Source: Eukaryota sp. TZLM1-RC
Taxonomy: Eukaryota > Metamonada: BaSk clade
DNA: 64,000 nucleotides
Assembly (NCBI GenBank): GCA_040285825.1
Contig: JAUPSS010000004.1
Coordinates: 4,037,658 to 4,101,657 of the forward strand
Direction of reading: 5' to 3'
A program made the position numbers and the translations under genes. A model generated the notes under the pieces. It had not been told where the DNA came from. It made no database searches and saw only the letters and a list, made by a program, of their open reading frames with translations. Below, piece after piece: positions 1-10,504 of the stretch (its first letter is position 1; each line of letters opens with the position of its first letter).

Positions 1-65
1 CTAGTTCTTCTCATTCTTTCCATTCTAACCCTGAAGCAAATGATCTTGACGAACTGTTTGATTCT

Positions 66-780
66 TTGGATTTTGTGATGCCTGGTCAAGTTTTCCCAAC
101 CTTTCAAGATTTAACGTATGTTGCCCCTAACCCTATAGCTCAGTTAGCTACACCTTCGCATTCTGCCTTCTGTGCTAGAAACGAAGACCTGAAATCATCT
201 CGGGCAGCCGTTGAGCAGAATGGGAAGGTGAGAGATTGCTCTGCTATAGAGGTAAGGAACCTCTCTGATCTTACTCCTAGTGAGAACTCAGAAGTTGATG
301 AAGACGCCGAACTCTCAAACCAGAGGAAAGCCCTAGGGGAAGCGATCCATGATTTCTCGCTGGATGGAGTTCTAACCTCGATTCTGATATGGCCCCAATT
401 GGTGCTGACTGTGTATCACGACCTGGTGAAGTTATGGTTGACTCTGACGCTGAAGATTCTCCACAGAGTTCAGAATCAGAGATGCTAAACACGTTATATG
501 CCGCCAAGGTTACGTCTCCTGCCCCAACTTGCCATGTGATCCCTGATAGATCCCGAATCTCCTTCACGTACCAAGAACTCAATAAGCCCATGGACAAAAG
601 CTTATTACACCTGAAACCTTATACAAAGAATAATGACGTACTGTATGGAATGATAGATACAGGTGCTAGTGTTTTCTGTATTTCAGGTAAGCTTGTGAAG
701 TCTCTGACCAAACCACGTTCCTAAGCTTTGCCGATGGAAAACAACTAGAAGCCAAAGTAGCCAAAGGTAGATTCGCCTTT
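66..780 (+). pseudogene. gag-like region and aspartic protease of gypsy 1 (frameshifted)
   Basis: The first frame (66-488) is acidic and serine-rich with no recognised domain and is probably the end of a Gag-like region. The overlapping frame 389-724 carries the retropepsin active-site motif IDTGASVFCIS at about 648-690. The protease fold continues in the next frame after position 780, with the later GCDTLKRLGLL motif at about 865-890, so a frame change near 715-780 interrupts the protease. The protease would normally cut the Gag-Pol polyprotein. As it stands no single frame encodes a whole protease. Confidence 0.7.
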
Positions 781-3369
781 ATGCTTGGAGGAACTGCTGG
801 CTTTACTCATATAGATATTAGACTATGCCTCCTTCCCTGTGAGAACAACTTTATTATAGGTTGCGATACCCTGAAGAGATTAGGCTTACTAAATGAAGAT
901 TACCTATTTATTAATTTATCTCACCGGAACCTCCATATCCTAGAGGATGAAGCTATACCTGACTGCTTCCTGCCCAAACAAGCCGAAATCGTTTCTCAGA
1001 AAAACCTCGTTGATGATTCCATGAGCCCTGAATTTGTCCAATCACTGAATGATGATTTGTTAGAAACTTTGCCTGATATAGAGAAGACCGCATTCCACCT
1101 TGATGATACTGAACTAACCATAAAAATCAAGAGATTATTATTGAAGTACCCTGATATTTTCTCCAAGTTGCCAGACCCCAAGGGAATCAAGTGCCGACCC
1201 ATGCGACTTGAATTCCATGACGAAACCGAACTTATCTCTAAGAAAGCCCGTTACCTCCCTCCTGACAAGCTGAAGATCGCTCATGAAGAGTTTGATACCC
1301 TTTTAGAGAATGGATTTGCTGTCCCTTATGATGGACCATTTGCCTCTCCCATCCACTTAGTTTGTGCACCTGGAAAGGCCCCTCGTCTCACTGGAGACTA
1401 TTCTGGCCACAGAGGTATTAACGACTTGACTAAGCCTGCTCCAGCAGATTTGCCCCGCATAACTGATGTTTGCGAATTCCTCTCATCCTCAGAATATATT
1501 GCCACCTTAGATTTTCCGAAAGCATTTTGGCAATTGAATTTACATCCTGATGACCAACCAAAGACCGCTGTAGTTATTCCTGGCCGAAAGATTATGTTTA
1601 CCCGAGCCTCTTTTGGCCTAAAGAATGTGCCAGCTATCTTCCAGAATCTGATGAAAGAGATTTTCAACTGCGAAGGTGTTTTCATTTATTTAGATGATAT
1701 CATTGTATCTGCCGTCAAGAAAGAAGATTTCCTCAGAAGAATCGACTATATATTTGCAAGAGCCCGCGAATACCGAGTAAGAATTGGCTTACACAAGTGT
1801 GCTTTTCAAACCAAAGAATTTCCCGTCCGTGTCTTAGGTACCATCTTTGAGAAAGGTACCCGTCGAATCTGTCCGTCCCGAATTGAAACCATCAAGAAGA
1901 TCATAATTCCATCAACTGTCCCAGAACTCCGCTCGTTTATCGGAACTATTAATTTTATCCGAGACTGGCTTCCCTCCGTTAGTGCCGAACTTGCACCGCT
2001 AACCGAACTAATGAAAGGTAACCCCAAGAGAATTGCCCTTAATGATATGCAGAAAAGAAGTTTCAGAAATATAATGAAGATGATTATCGAAAGTACTCCT
2101 CTAGAACTTTCTGATGCTGACTCTAACATTTTAGTGTCCACCGATGCCTCTGAGAAAGGCATAGCCGGTATTATTTGGAAAGAACTATCTCCCTCTGAAC
2201 CAGGAACCTGTTTATCCAAACGTCATGTAGCCCCCATATCCTTCTACTCAAGGATTCTAACTCCCGCCCAGCAACGATGGTCTACCATACAAAAAGAATT
2301 ATTTGCCTTTGTAATGACCTTGAACCAGCCGAACCTGTCATCATTCTTGCAAACTAAGCACCTCACATTGTTTTGCGATCACAAGAATTTGTCCTACCTG
2401 CTCTCTTGCCCTGACTCCAACCGTGTAGTTCTCCGCTGGATCCCTGTATTGCAGTCCTTTTCATTTGATTGTGTACACATAGACGGACCGAATAATCATT
2501 GGGCTGATTATTTATCGCGGTCACTCCCTAAGAAGGAAGAAAAACCTGAAAAGAAGAAAACGAAGACCAGAAGTGCTAAAGCAAGTGCGAAAGCAAGTGC
2601 GAAGGTAAACTCCTTAATCTCTATCGAAGACGGGAAGACCCCCTTCTACCAAGTAACCAGTTATGATCCTGAAGAACACTACAAAGGACTCCCAGCTAGA
2701 CTAAGAACTGCTTCTTACTTAGAAATGGCTGCTTATTATAACCCAGACTGTCGCTCCTTGCCTTGTCCATGTCAAGCCGGACATGGTTTCCACTATTGCC
2801 CTGGCGAAGTACGTTTCTGCGAAGTTGTGGTTGATAAATATTATACTGAAGTAGGAAACCGTAACCCCGACACTCGTCTCACTCATATCTCTGAACCTGT
2901 ATCCCCTGCAATAGACAAAATCAATGTCTTACAAGCTGTTGTTCCGCTTGTACCGACTCCGCTTATCTGTTTTGACTCTAAGATCTTTCTATATCCACCA
3001 AACCAGATCTTCCCCTTCTCTCCAGTCGAAATTAACTCTAACCTTCATGTCAGCGACACACCACCCTCCTGGTATACCCTAAACCATAGCGATGCTAAGA
3101 GACTCCTGACCGCTACTGCTTTCCGCTCCGAATCAGATCCTTTCGCTATAATTAATTCTCTGAAATATTTCTCTGTCCTTGACCGTATTGATATCGACTA
3201 TATCAATGGAGGAACTGCCCCGTACCATTTTGTACTTTCCACCGACCTATGCTTCATGTACCAACACCTTTCCCCTTTTCCAAGTGAAAGGACCCCTACG
3301 CCTCTGTTGCTCATATGTACCCTGAAACTCCAATTCATCCAAAGATGCATAATCGCTCAGTTCCTATAG
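781..3369 (+). CDS. pol: Gypsy 1 Pol: protease end, reverse transcriptase, RNase H, long unassigned tail
   Basis: The 862-residue frame opens inside the end of the protease. Reverse transcriptase covers about residues 110-400, with the LDFPKAFWQL motif and the catalytic IYLDDIIV box near residue 303. RNase H follows with VSTDAS near residue 452 and the LFCDHKNL motif near residue 525. After a lysine-rich linker (about 585-610) comes about 250 residues I cannot assign, including a Cys/His cluster (CPCQAGHGFHYC) near residue 660. This extra segment continues into the next frame and is absent from gypsy element 2 of this window. The frame ends near 3369 and homologous-looking reading passes to the frame at 3315-3506. 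RT copies the element RNA and RNase H removes the template. Confidence 0.85.
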   Translation: MLGGTAGFTHIDIRLCLLPCENNFIIGCDTLKRLGLLNEDYLFINLSHRNLHILEDEAIPDCFLPKQAEIVSQKNLVDDSMSPEFVQSLNDDLLETLPDIEKTAFHLDDTELTIKIKRLLLKYPDIFSKLPDPKGIKCRPMRLEFHDETELISKKARYLPPDKLKIAHEEFDTLLENGFAVPYDGPFASPIHLVCAPGKAPRLTGDYSGHRGINDLTKPAPADLPRITDVCEFLSSSEYIATLDFPKAFWQLNLHPDDQPKTAVVIPGRKIMFTRASFGLKNVPAIFQNLMKEIFNCEGVFIYLDDIIVSAVKKEDFLRRIDYIFARAREYRVRIGLHKCAFQTKEFPVRVLGTIFEKGTRRICPSRIETIKKIIIPSTVPELRSFIGTINFIRDWLPSVSAELAPLTELMKGNPKRIALNDMQKRSFRNIMKMIIESTPLELSDADSNILVSTDASEKGIAGIIWKELSPSEPGTCLSKRHVAPISFYSRILTPAQQRWSTIQKELFAFVMTLNQPNLSSFLQTKHLTLFCDHKNLSYLLSCPDSNRVVLRWIPVLQSFSFDCVHIDGPNNHWADYLSRSLPKKEEKPEKKKTKTRSAKASAKASAKVNSLISIEDGKTPFYQVTSYDPEEHYKGLPARLRTASYLEMAAYYNPDCRSLPCPCQAGHGFHYCPGEVRFCEVVVDKYYTEVGNRNPDTRLTHISEPVSPAIDKINVLQAVVPLVPTPLICFDSKIFLYPPNQIFPFSPVEINSNLHVSDTPPSWYTLNHSDAKRLLTATAFRSESDPFAIINSLKYFSVLDRIDIDYINGGTAPYHFVLSTDLCFMYQHLSPFPSERTPTPLLLICTLKLQFIQRCIIAQFL

Positions 3370-3571
3370 CCGACATGGTTCAACATGGTAATTGGAACAA
3401 CCGATTATATTTCTATGACCCGATATTCTCTGCTCGATCGTATCTCCCTGAAGTGATTCCCCCGAATGCTTTCCTTGTAAGACTAAACTGTTTCCCTGCA
3501 ATATAAATATTACCCTTGGTCAGTTAATTAACAATATTGACCCTCTGCACTTAGCTCCACTGCCACTCGAG

Positions 3572-5959
3572 ATGCTTCCCTTCTCTCTTGATTATGCCGC
3601 TGATATCTCCCTCAATTTAGAATCCCTATTTATCAGTGATGAGCTATATAAACTCACTGAGAACGAAATTTTGACCTTGCCCATCAAAGAGTTCCTAGAA
3701 TTCGGAATCTTGAACCCTAGCCAACGAAGCCCAATCCCTCTATCCAGATATAGCCTCCAGTATTATGATGAGATCTACGAAGAAGTCCTATATTCCCCTT
3801 TCCTTAGCTCCCGATCCTGGACTGACGGTGATATTGAACATGAACTGGATATGCAAGAACTGATAGGTGATGAGAATGCCGGATTTTCCATTCCCTGTTA
3901 CATCCTGCCACCTACTACTGGCTCAACCACTAACACTCATCAACCTTTGATACTTCGTAATTCCTCCACTGAGTCTCTGCCCAAATACCTGAAGTGCCCT
4001 GTATTCGTCTTTATCCACCATTATCTTGATGATGGCAATGCTTGCCCTCATCCCATTGTTACTTACCAATACGATCACCAAGAAGTTGAAAATAGTTCTG
4101 TTCCAAAACAACTACTGACTCATGTCCCTCGAAATTATTACCTTTCTTCGAAACTCAACTCCTGCAACACCTGCACACACGTAGATAGTATACACAGATC
4201 CTTGCTAGACGAACTTTCGTTAACTAATTACATCCTAACGACCAAGCCTTTAGACACCATTCCGTATAACTCTAAAATCGCTTTCTATGATAAAGAACTC
4301 CAAGCAGTAGCCCTCCCCAGACAGCTCCCCGATGGAACTTATAGTAAAGTAATGCACTCCCTTATTCCGTTCCCAGACCCTGACCAGTCCTTTGAACCTG
4401 TTTGCTCGATTGTCAATGTAACTACAAGATCCCAAGTGCCCCATGATGTAACTGAAGAAGACACTCAAGAAGTTGACCCTGAATTCAACACGCTTGAAGC
4501 AACCTCATCAGACTTCATTGACCAGAACTCTGCCAACTCTCCTGCTGAAGCTTTCTTAAGGAAGATATTTAACGAACAACAGAAGATGATAGATGATGAC
4601 GAACTTTTCTCCAACTGTGTAATTGATAAAGAGACTGGCCTTAAACTAACTCCAGATAAGAAGATAATCATTCCCCCTGTGATGATCCCTGAAATACTAA
4701 ACCACGTTCACGGCTCTACTGAAGCAGGACACCCAGCCTTGATGAACGCCTGGAAGTCGTTAAGAAATTCTGACTTTTTCTGGCCTTCCATGAAACGAGA
4801 CTTAGAACAACATGTCCGTCAATGTATTCCATGTCAGAAGAATTCGAATGTACCCAAAACCTTAGTCTCCTCATCCGGCTCACTGACTCAATCCCGTAAA
4901 CCCTTCGAGTATCTCCATTGTGATACGATAGGTCCTTTCTCTCCTGACTCTCGCAAGAACAAATATGTTCTACATTTTGTAGATGCTTTTTCTAAATTCA
5001 GTATCTTATGTCCTGTACCAGATATCAAATCCATCACTGTAGCTGACGCCATCCTCTCAAATGTTTACGCAACCTTCGGTGCTCCCAAAGCAATTCATTC
5101 CGACAACGGAACTGAATTTTGCAATGCTGTTTTTGACTCTTTTTGTAAGTCGCTCAATATCACTCACTCTACGTCCATTCCTCATTTTCACCAGTCGAAT
5201 GGTTTAGTTGAACGCCAACATCGTATCATCCAACAGAACCTCAGGAAGGTACTTTTAGACTTTGCCGATTACGATAATTGGTCAGACTACCTTCCATTTT
5301 GCCAGATGATCGCCAACAGTAGTTTCAGAAAATCCCTTAATGCCTCTCCCTACAAACTCATCTTTGGCTCCGATACCTCTCCCCGACTGCTTCCTGTCGA
5401 AGTAATGAAATCGTTAGAATTAAGTCCCGATCAGCCTGATGTCCCAGACTATATGTCTACCCTGTCCAAACTTTCCCTAACCATCAAGGAAAAGTGGAAT
5501 TCTGTCACAAACAACACTCCTCCCTCAGACGTTTTACCTGAACCTAAGTTCAAGCCTCAACCTGGTTCTCGAGTCTTTGTCCTCCGAGAACACCCTGACA
5601 AGCTCCATGGTCATTTCGCTGGACCCTATATTGTTAAAAAGATAATTTCCCGTAGATCCTTCATGGTAGAAAACCCAATAACTCGTTCTCAGCTAAAAAC
5701 GTCCATACACCTAGTCAAACCCTGCCTATCCTCTCTCCCTGAAGAAATCCTGAACGCATATGTTGCCGCAGACGCTGGTGAACTCCTCATTGACGCCATC
5801 TTAGATATTTCAGATGACCAAGCTACCATTTTGTGGTCCGATGGCCTCCAATCGTCCCAGCCTGTAGATACCGTTAAGAATACTGTAGCTTTGAAACGGT
5901 ACTCAAAGATGTTGAATCTTGACAAACCCAGAAGAAGAGGAAAGAGAAAGAAGAGATAG
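3572..5959 (+). CDS. Gypsy 1 integrase with long N-terminal extension and chromodomain-like tail
   Basis: The frame begins with about 340 unassigned residues that continue the extra Pol segment from upstream (bridged by 3315-3506). From about residue 365 comes the integrase: an H-H-C-C zinc module ending in CIPCQK, then the catalytic core with CDTIGP, HSDNGTEF and VERQHR supplying D, D and E. The last 60 or so residues contain a hydrophobic/aromatic pattern resembling a chromodomain (AILDISDDQATILWSDG), a targeting module of chromoviruses, followed by a basic end. The stop codon at 5957-5959 abuts the LTR. Integrase would insert the cDNA copy into chromatin. Confidence 0.85.
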   Translation: MLPFSLDYAADISLNLESLFISDELYKLTENEILTLPIKEFLEFGILNPSQRSPIPLSRYSLQYYDEIYEEVLYSPFLSSRSWTDGDIEHELDMQELIGDENAGFSIPCYILPPTTGSTTNTHQPLILRNSSTESLPKYLKCPVFVFIHHYLDDGNACPHPIVTYQYDHQEVENSSVPKQLLTHVPRNYYLSSKLNSCNTCTHVDSIHRSLLDELSLTNYILTTKPLDTIPYNSKIAFYDKELQAVALPRQLPDGTYSKVMHSLIPFPDPDQSFEPVCSIVNVTTRSQVPHDVTEEDTQEVDPEFNTLEATSSDFIDQNSANSPAEAFLRKIFNEQQKMIDDDELFSNCVIDKETGLKLTPDKKIIIPPVMIPEILNHVHGSTEAGHPALMNAWKSLRNSDFFWPSMKRDLEQHVRQCIPCQKNSNVPKTLVSSSGSLTQSRKPFEYLHCDTIGPFSPDSRKNKYVLHFVDAFSKFSILCPVPDIKSITVADAILSNVYATFGAPKAIHSDNGTEFCNAVFDSFCKSLNITHSTSIPHFHQSNGLVERQHRIIQQNLRKVLLDFADYDNWSDYLPFCQMIANSSFRKSLNASPYKLIFGSDTSPRLLPVEVMKSLELSPDQPDVPDYMSTLSKLSLTIKEKWNSVTNNTPPSDVLPEPKFKPQPGSRVFVLREHPDKLHGHFAGPYIVKKIISRRSFMVENPITRSQLKTSIHLVKPCLSSLPEEILNAYVAADAGELLIDAILDISDDQATILWSDGLQSSQPVDTVKNTVALKRYSKMLNLDKPRRRGKRKKR

Positions 5960-6135
5960 TGTTGGCTCCTCGCCATGGTTAGTTAGTTGTTTGTTCTTTA
6001 CAGTAATCACGTGATGCCACGTCATCACGTATTTATCTAGATTGTTGTATAATTTCATTTGATTATTCACTCCCGTTGTAATAAACACCCAGTTTTCCCG
6101 TTTATTACCTGATGCATGCCCATATTGACCCAACA
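5960..6135 (+). repeat. 3' LTR of gypsy 1
   Basis: The segment starts TGTTGG directly after the integrase stop codon and ends CCAACA, a perfect 6-bp inverted pair typical of LTR ends. It is 176 bp long and includes an AATAAA-like site near 6078. Immediately after it the sequence is a non-LTR reverse transcriptase reading frame, which fixes the right boundary. The partner LTR and target duplication are outside the window. Confidence 0.85.
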
Positions 6136-7592
6136 GTAGCATATAAGGATGACTTTTCTGTCATTGCTCCTATTTCAGTTCTAAAAAAATAGCAACCTTT
6201 ATTCAGCAGAGTTATGAAGATATTGGTCTCTCATTAAATATATCCAAATGTCTGATTATTGGCCATGAACCAATTGATTTTATCATTAATAATGTCAATG
6301 TCCCCTTCATCAATTATGATCAGTCTGGTTTTCGTTTTTTGGGGTTGTTAATTCGGAAATATTGAAGATGTCAAAAGACAACTTTCGATTCTGTTGACTC
6401 AATTTGGAAATGAATTAGAATCAATAGAAAATTTAAATATTGAAAAACATTTGAAATTCTTTTTCCTAAAAATTTGTTATTCTGGAAAATTTACTCATAT
6501 TTTGAGATCAACATCGACATTAGTGTCTTTGGAATTTTGTCGAATTTTCAATGAACAAGGAACCAATTTTTTGGCAAAATTATTGGAAATTGATGCATCT
6601 CAGTTACGAAGCCACATTTTTTGTGGTACTGTGTTTGGTGGTGTTGATTTTCATAAATCAAGCTATCTTTGTAAAGCTGCCTTTATTGGAGGTGGAAAAA
6701 TCTTTATTTTTGAAATTGTGAATTGCTTTCCAGGAAAAATTGATCTCATTAAAATCTCTGGTAGTTCTTATCTTATTTCTTTGCAACAGAAAATTGAAAC
6801 TCTTTCACCAAATATTTGGTCAAAATGTTTTCCCTCTGATATTGTGGAACTTCTTCCAAGAACCTTGCTCTCTTTACCACTGACTTTTGCAAAATTGCAA
6901 TAAAAAGTCTTAAAAGTTTAAGAAAACTTGGATTGTTCTGTACGTCTTAGCTTGGCTAAAGAAAAAAATCCCGTTTTTGCAAACTTTTTGATTGATCTTG
7001 AAGACAGTTGCTCAAGTTGCCTAATTTCCCAAATTCCCAACATTTACGGCCTTCTACTTAATGATCACCAATGGACCACTGCAATAAGAATGAGATGTTT
7101 CTTAAGGCCGTGTTCGTTACCAAATGATTTAATTTGTCGCTGCAAGAGTGTGGTTACTCTTTTCCATATTATAAATTGCAAATATTTTATAACTTAATGC
7201 TCAATTGTTCATGACTCAGTCCGTGATCAATTATATGCCGCGTGCAAAAGTTTCAATATAGAGGTATTTATTGAACCTTTAGTTCGTAAGCTATCTCCAG
7301 ATCAAACTGATAATTCCTTTGGTAAAAGAAGGGCAGATTTAGTAGCTCAGGGGATCGATGGTGTTCTCAATGTTGTGGATGTTGTCTCAGTAGATGTCTG
7401 CAAAAATTCTGCTGCTCGTTTGGTGTATTCCGCTGATTCGCCGCTATCTAACGCCGAAAAAAAATAAAAAAATATGAAGAACCATTGGCACAATTAGGTA
7501 GAGTCGAACATGTGATATATCAGTTTGTGCCGTTGCAATTTTTTCTTTTTGGCAATATTGGACCTTCAGGGTTACACTTTTTTGAAAACTTT
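6136..7592 (+). mobile_element. Non-LTR retrotransposon copy 1, middle piece (RT end plus endonuclease), decayed
   Basis: Reading resumes after the gypsy LTR within the RT active site (VAYKDD, where a related copy in this window has VAYMDD) and continues through the thumb and the long C-terminal region. The C-terminal CCHC motif is recognisable near 7135-7190 and the endonuclease-like RADLV...DG...VDVVS pattern near 7330-7390. Several stops and frameshifts break the frame (6394-6903, 6928-7197). The element is interrupted at 7579-7592 by copy 2 and resumes at 10129. Its 5' part lies left of the gypsy element, outside the window. Confidence 0.85.
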
Positions 7593-7693
7593 TTTTTAAC
7601 CTACTAATTTTTATTCAACAACAAATATTAAATTCACAATTAAAACTCCACATCCTCAAAACCTGCCTCCCCTACATCAAAACAATTAATTGC

Positions 7694-9064
7694 TCAAGAT
7701 TCAGAAAATTTCCCAAAAGAAGATAGTGAATCAGAAATTAGTTTTACCATTCCCTTAAAAATAGAAAATACAATCCTGTTTTGCCAGTGAACACGATTGA
7801 AAATTCTTCCAGTTCTTTCCTTTACAACTACAACAAAATCCTCGAGGAAAGCCATAGCAGCCTTACCTAGAGATCCAAGCAAAGAAAAAACAAATGGACA
7901 TAAATTATATTGGGCATGAGAATTTTCATTAACCGAGGAAATGGGTTTCGCATATTTAGCAATTTTATATTTTTCGCCTGCAAGAAGAGGATTATTTACA
8001 TCCGAGTTAATGAGATGTTCGTTAGAGGAATTACAAGGGTCAATAGACATGGCGTCTGAAATAGTAAAACTACCATTTAAACCAGGAACAACTAGATCAC
8101 CTCTAGTCAGACCCATAGAAGCTCTGTTGTAACGCGTACTATCAATATTGGGATCATCAAGAATTAATTTTGATAACAGCGGTTCTAAAAAGGAATCTAC
8201 TCGATATGATTTGCACATTACATAAATTTGGTCCCTGACGTTATTATGCACTTTGCTTCTAAACGTAATGAAATGTTTGCAGTTCAAAAGATGAGTAAAC
8301 AAAAGAGGTTTACCACATTTACAAGTTAAATGATTGGGCAAATTGTTTGGCCACAGAAAACAACGAAAACGCATGTTTAGAAGCCATTCATTGTTTTTTA
8401 ACAAAAGTCCATAAACAGAGGGAACTTGAGTTACTAAAGCAGCAGCTGAACTATCACGAATATCCTTTAAAAAATTACCGAAAGCGGGATTTTTAGTTTT
8501 GGCCAAGCCAAGTCTTACTTCATAATCCAAGCCTTCATATAATTTAACCAGATGGTGCTGAAACTTTTTCAAGCAAAAACGTAAATTTGGAAGTGATCGG
8601 GTGGGAATTTCTTGAACATTTTGAGGAAAACACTGAATCCAGATATCACTAAGCAAATTTTCCAATTCAAATTGCAGTTGATTCAAGTAAAAATTTGATT
8701 CACCATTGATCAGATGAACATCAAAAGGGAACCTTTGGAAAAATTCAAAAACAAAATTTTTACCACCTCCCAAAAATGCTGCTTTACACAGAATCGAAGA
8801 TTTGGTGAATCCAATTCCACCCAAATCTGCTGAACAAAATACATGACTTCGAATTAAAGATTCATTTACTTCTAATAAAGAAGAAAAAAATTTGACTCGA
8901 AGTTTGTTAAAAGATCTGCAAAAATTGAGAGATACCGAAGGGGGAGTTGACCTTAAAATATGAGTGAATTTTCCAGAATAACAAATTTTTAAAATAAAAA
9001 ATTTGATGTGTTTCTCAATGTCACATTCAGCAATAAAACTAAGATCCTTGTCAAACTTCTCCAA
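7694..9064 (-). CDS. C-terminal CCHC and restriction-like endonuclease part of non-LTR copy 2
   Basis: This 456-residue frame continues the RT frame after one TAG. It contains a linker rich in aromatic residues, then a C-x-C-x7-H-x3-C motif (CKCGKPLLFTHLLNC), then a conserved segment with LEPLLSKL and a late R/G-D...G...D pattern (TRGDLVVPGLNG, then SDAMSIDP). A CCHC knuckle followed by a PD-(D/E)xK-like segment is the architecture of restriction-like endonuclease retrotransposons such as R2, R4 and CRE. In this copy the expected IDV is SDA, so activity is uncertain. The same module recurs in most other non-LTR copies of the window. Confidence 0.8.
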   Translation of the reverse strand: MEKFDKDLSFIAECDIEKHIKFFILKICYSGKFTHILRSTPPSVSLNFCRSFNKLRVKFFSSLLEVNESLIRSHVFCSADLGGIGFTKSSILCKAAFLGGGKNFVFEFFQRFPFDVHLINGESNFYLNQLQFELENLLSDIWIQCFPQNVQEIPTRSLPNLRFCLKKFQHHLVKLYEGLDYEVRLGLAKTKNPAFGNFLKDIRDSSAAALVTQVPSVYGLLLKNNEWLLNMRFRCFLWPNNLPNHLTCKCGKPLLFTHLLNCKHFITFRSKVHNNVRDQIYVMCKSYRVDSFLEPLLSKLILDDPNIDSTRYNRASMGLTRGDLVVPGLNGSFTISDAMSIDPCNSSNEHLINSDVNNPLLAGEKYKIAKYAKPISSVNENSHAQYNLCPFVFSLLGSLGKAAMAFLEDFVVVVKERTGRIFNRVHWQNRIVFSIFKGMVKLISDSLSSFGKFSES

Positions 9065-9076
9065 TAAATTGTTTAA

Positions 9077-10114
9077 CTAGGAATAAATTTCATCCAAATT
9101 GCCAAGCCAACATCCATGAAACTTAAAAGCTTGTTGGTCGTAATTGATAAAAGGAATCTGAGCTCCACCAATCATCAAAGATTGTTTTTCTTTACCAATC
9201 AAGAGACATTTAGATGGGTTCAAAGCTAAACCAATTTCTTTGTATTTCGCCGCAATGTCTTCAGAAACCCTAGAAATGCTTTCAAAAGAACCAATAATAG
9301 AAATGTCATCCATATAGGCAACAATACGCAAATCAGGGAAATCTTGTTGTGTCATTTTAATAATATTATGAATAACCAAACAAAACAGCAAAGGGCCAAG
9401 AGGATCACCTTGTTTCACACCAGAAGAAGATTCAAGGGTAAAGGAGTCAAAAATTAAGTCTGATTTTTTTCCATAAAATAAATAAAAATATGCAGAAAGT
9501 TCAGGAAAATCATGAAGAAGCACATCAAAAATACAATTACGTTTCACAGAATTGAAAGCATTTTTGAAATCCAAATTGAAAATATATTGATGTTGTTGAC
9601 TATTGAAAAAAACATCTGAAGTCATTGAAGCAACAGAAGCACCTTCAACAGTTTTTATACCAAATTGGAAAGGCTTCAAATAGTCCCTTGCTTTAGTAGA
9701 AATTCTGTTAAAAATAAGCGAAGAAAGCAATCTGGTTAATGACTCTCCAATAGCAATTGGTCTAACTCCATCAGGTTTGTCACCTTTACCAGGTTTAACT
9801 AAAGCAACTAAACGGGCAGCAGTCAATTCAGGCGGAGGAACATAATTCAAACACATTAAATTTTGAAAATAGGAAGCAAGATCCTCAACAATTTCAGGAG
9901 CATTTTTACAGGCAGTTTTCAACAAATCAAAGGAAATGCCTGAAGGACCAGCAGCTTTTCCTTTTGGTAATTTAGCAACGGCATTCAATACTTCTTGAGC
10001 CTGAAATGGATTTTCGAGCCAATATTGACAAATAGAAGGCTTACTGGGGCAAGGATTTTCAGTTGGATGGAGGGATTTCAATTTTTCAACAGTTTCGAGA
10101 TTGTTATCAGCCAG
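9077..10114 (-). pseudogene. Non-LTR reverse transcriptase domain, copy 2
   Basis: The frame encodes a non-LTR (LINE-type) reverse transcriptase. It shows GPSGISFDLL, the LVKPGKG and DGVRPIAIG boxes, NLDFKNAFNSV (first catalytic Asp), the QGDPLGPLLF box and the catalytic AYMDD box, in the usual order. The open frame runs in from the truncated 5' end at 10114 and ends at a single in-frame TAG at 9077-9079; the downstream frame continues in the same phase. With TAG changed the protein would be continuous with the endonuclease part, so this is a one-mutation pseudogene plus 5' truncation. The enzyme would prime on nicked target DNA. Confidence 0.9.
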
Positions 10115-10345
10115 TTTTTGAAAACTTTAAAAAAAGTTTTACTGAATAGATCTGGTAACAAAATGAATTCCACTTTTTGGTTAAATAAAATTGTTTTTTG
10201 CATTTTCAAGTCTATTCCAACAAAGATTTCTAAAACGCTTTTAGCTATTGATGTAGAATATGAACGAAATGCTGTGAGTAGGTTTATTAATAGTGATGGT
10301 TGTTTGGAGGACATTGAATACTAGATAGAATTTTATTTCAATAAA
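10115..10345 (+). mobile_element. Non-LTR copy 1, 3' end piece
   Basis: After the second copy of the 14-bp target duplication (10115-10128) the C-terminus of the copy 1 endonuclease frame resumes: it contains FWLNKIVFCIFK and ends CLEDIEY followed by TAG at about 10322. The same terminal pattern (xDxEDxEx then stop) closes other copies in the window. A short tail with AATAAA follows. Together with 6136-7592 this completes the 3' part of copy 1. Confidence 0.85.
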
Positions 10346-10504
10346 AATACCGTACATAAAAAATGCCTGTGACATAACCCGTGAGGGGAGACAAGGCTCG
10401 TCTTTTCATACTGTTGGGCGAGACACCCTCTAGGAATGACACTATAATTTAGCCACAACGGAGGATAAAAGCAGCAATTTCATTGGATAGTTGCACAACA
10501 GGTT

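Larger units (their letters stand above)
1..6135 (+). mobile_element. Ty3/gypsy LTR retrotransposon 1, left end cut by window
   Basis: This is an LTR retrotransposon read on the plus strand in the order protease, reverse transcriptase, RNase H, integrase and chromodomain-like tail, which is the Ty3/gypsy order. The 5' LTR lies outside the window; the 3' LTR is 5960-6135. The coding region is spread over five overlapping frames (66-488, 389-724, 781-3369, 3315-3506, 3572-5959), each step being a -1 change, so this copy probably carries frameshifts. A purine-rich tract runs directly into the 3' LTR, as expected for plus-strand priming. It is inserted in a non-LTR retrotransposon: sequence right after the LTR resumes inside the RT active-site motif of that element. 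Confidence 0.9.
7593..10114 (-). mobile_element. Non-LTR retrotransposon copy 2, 5'-truncated, nearly intact
   Basis: This minus-strand element is bounded by a 14-bp direct repeat TTTTTGAAAACTTT (7579-7592 and 10115-10128) that I read as its target-site duplication. It is inserted in copy 1: joining the flanks restores the copy 1 reading frame. The element is truncated at its 5' end inside the RT reading frame. The frame is open over about 2.4 kb apart from one TAG at 9077-9079. The 3' end has a short AT-rich untranslated region with an AATAAA-like site. Confidence 0.9.
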
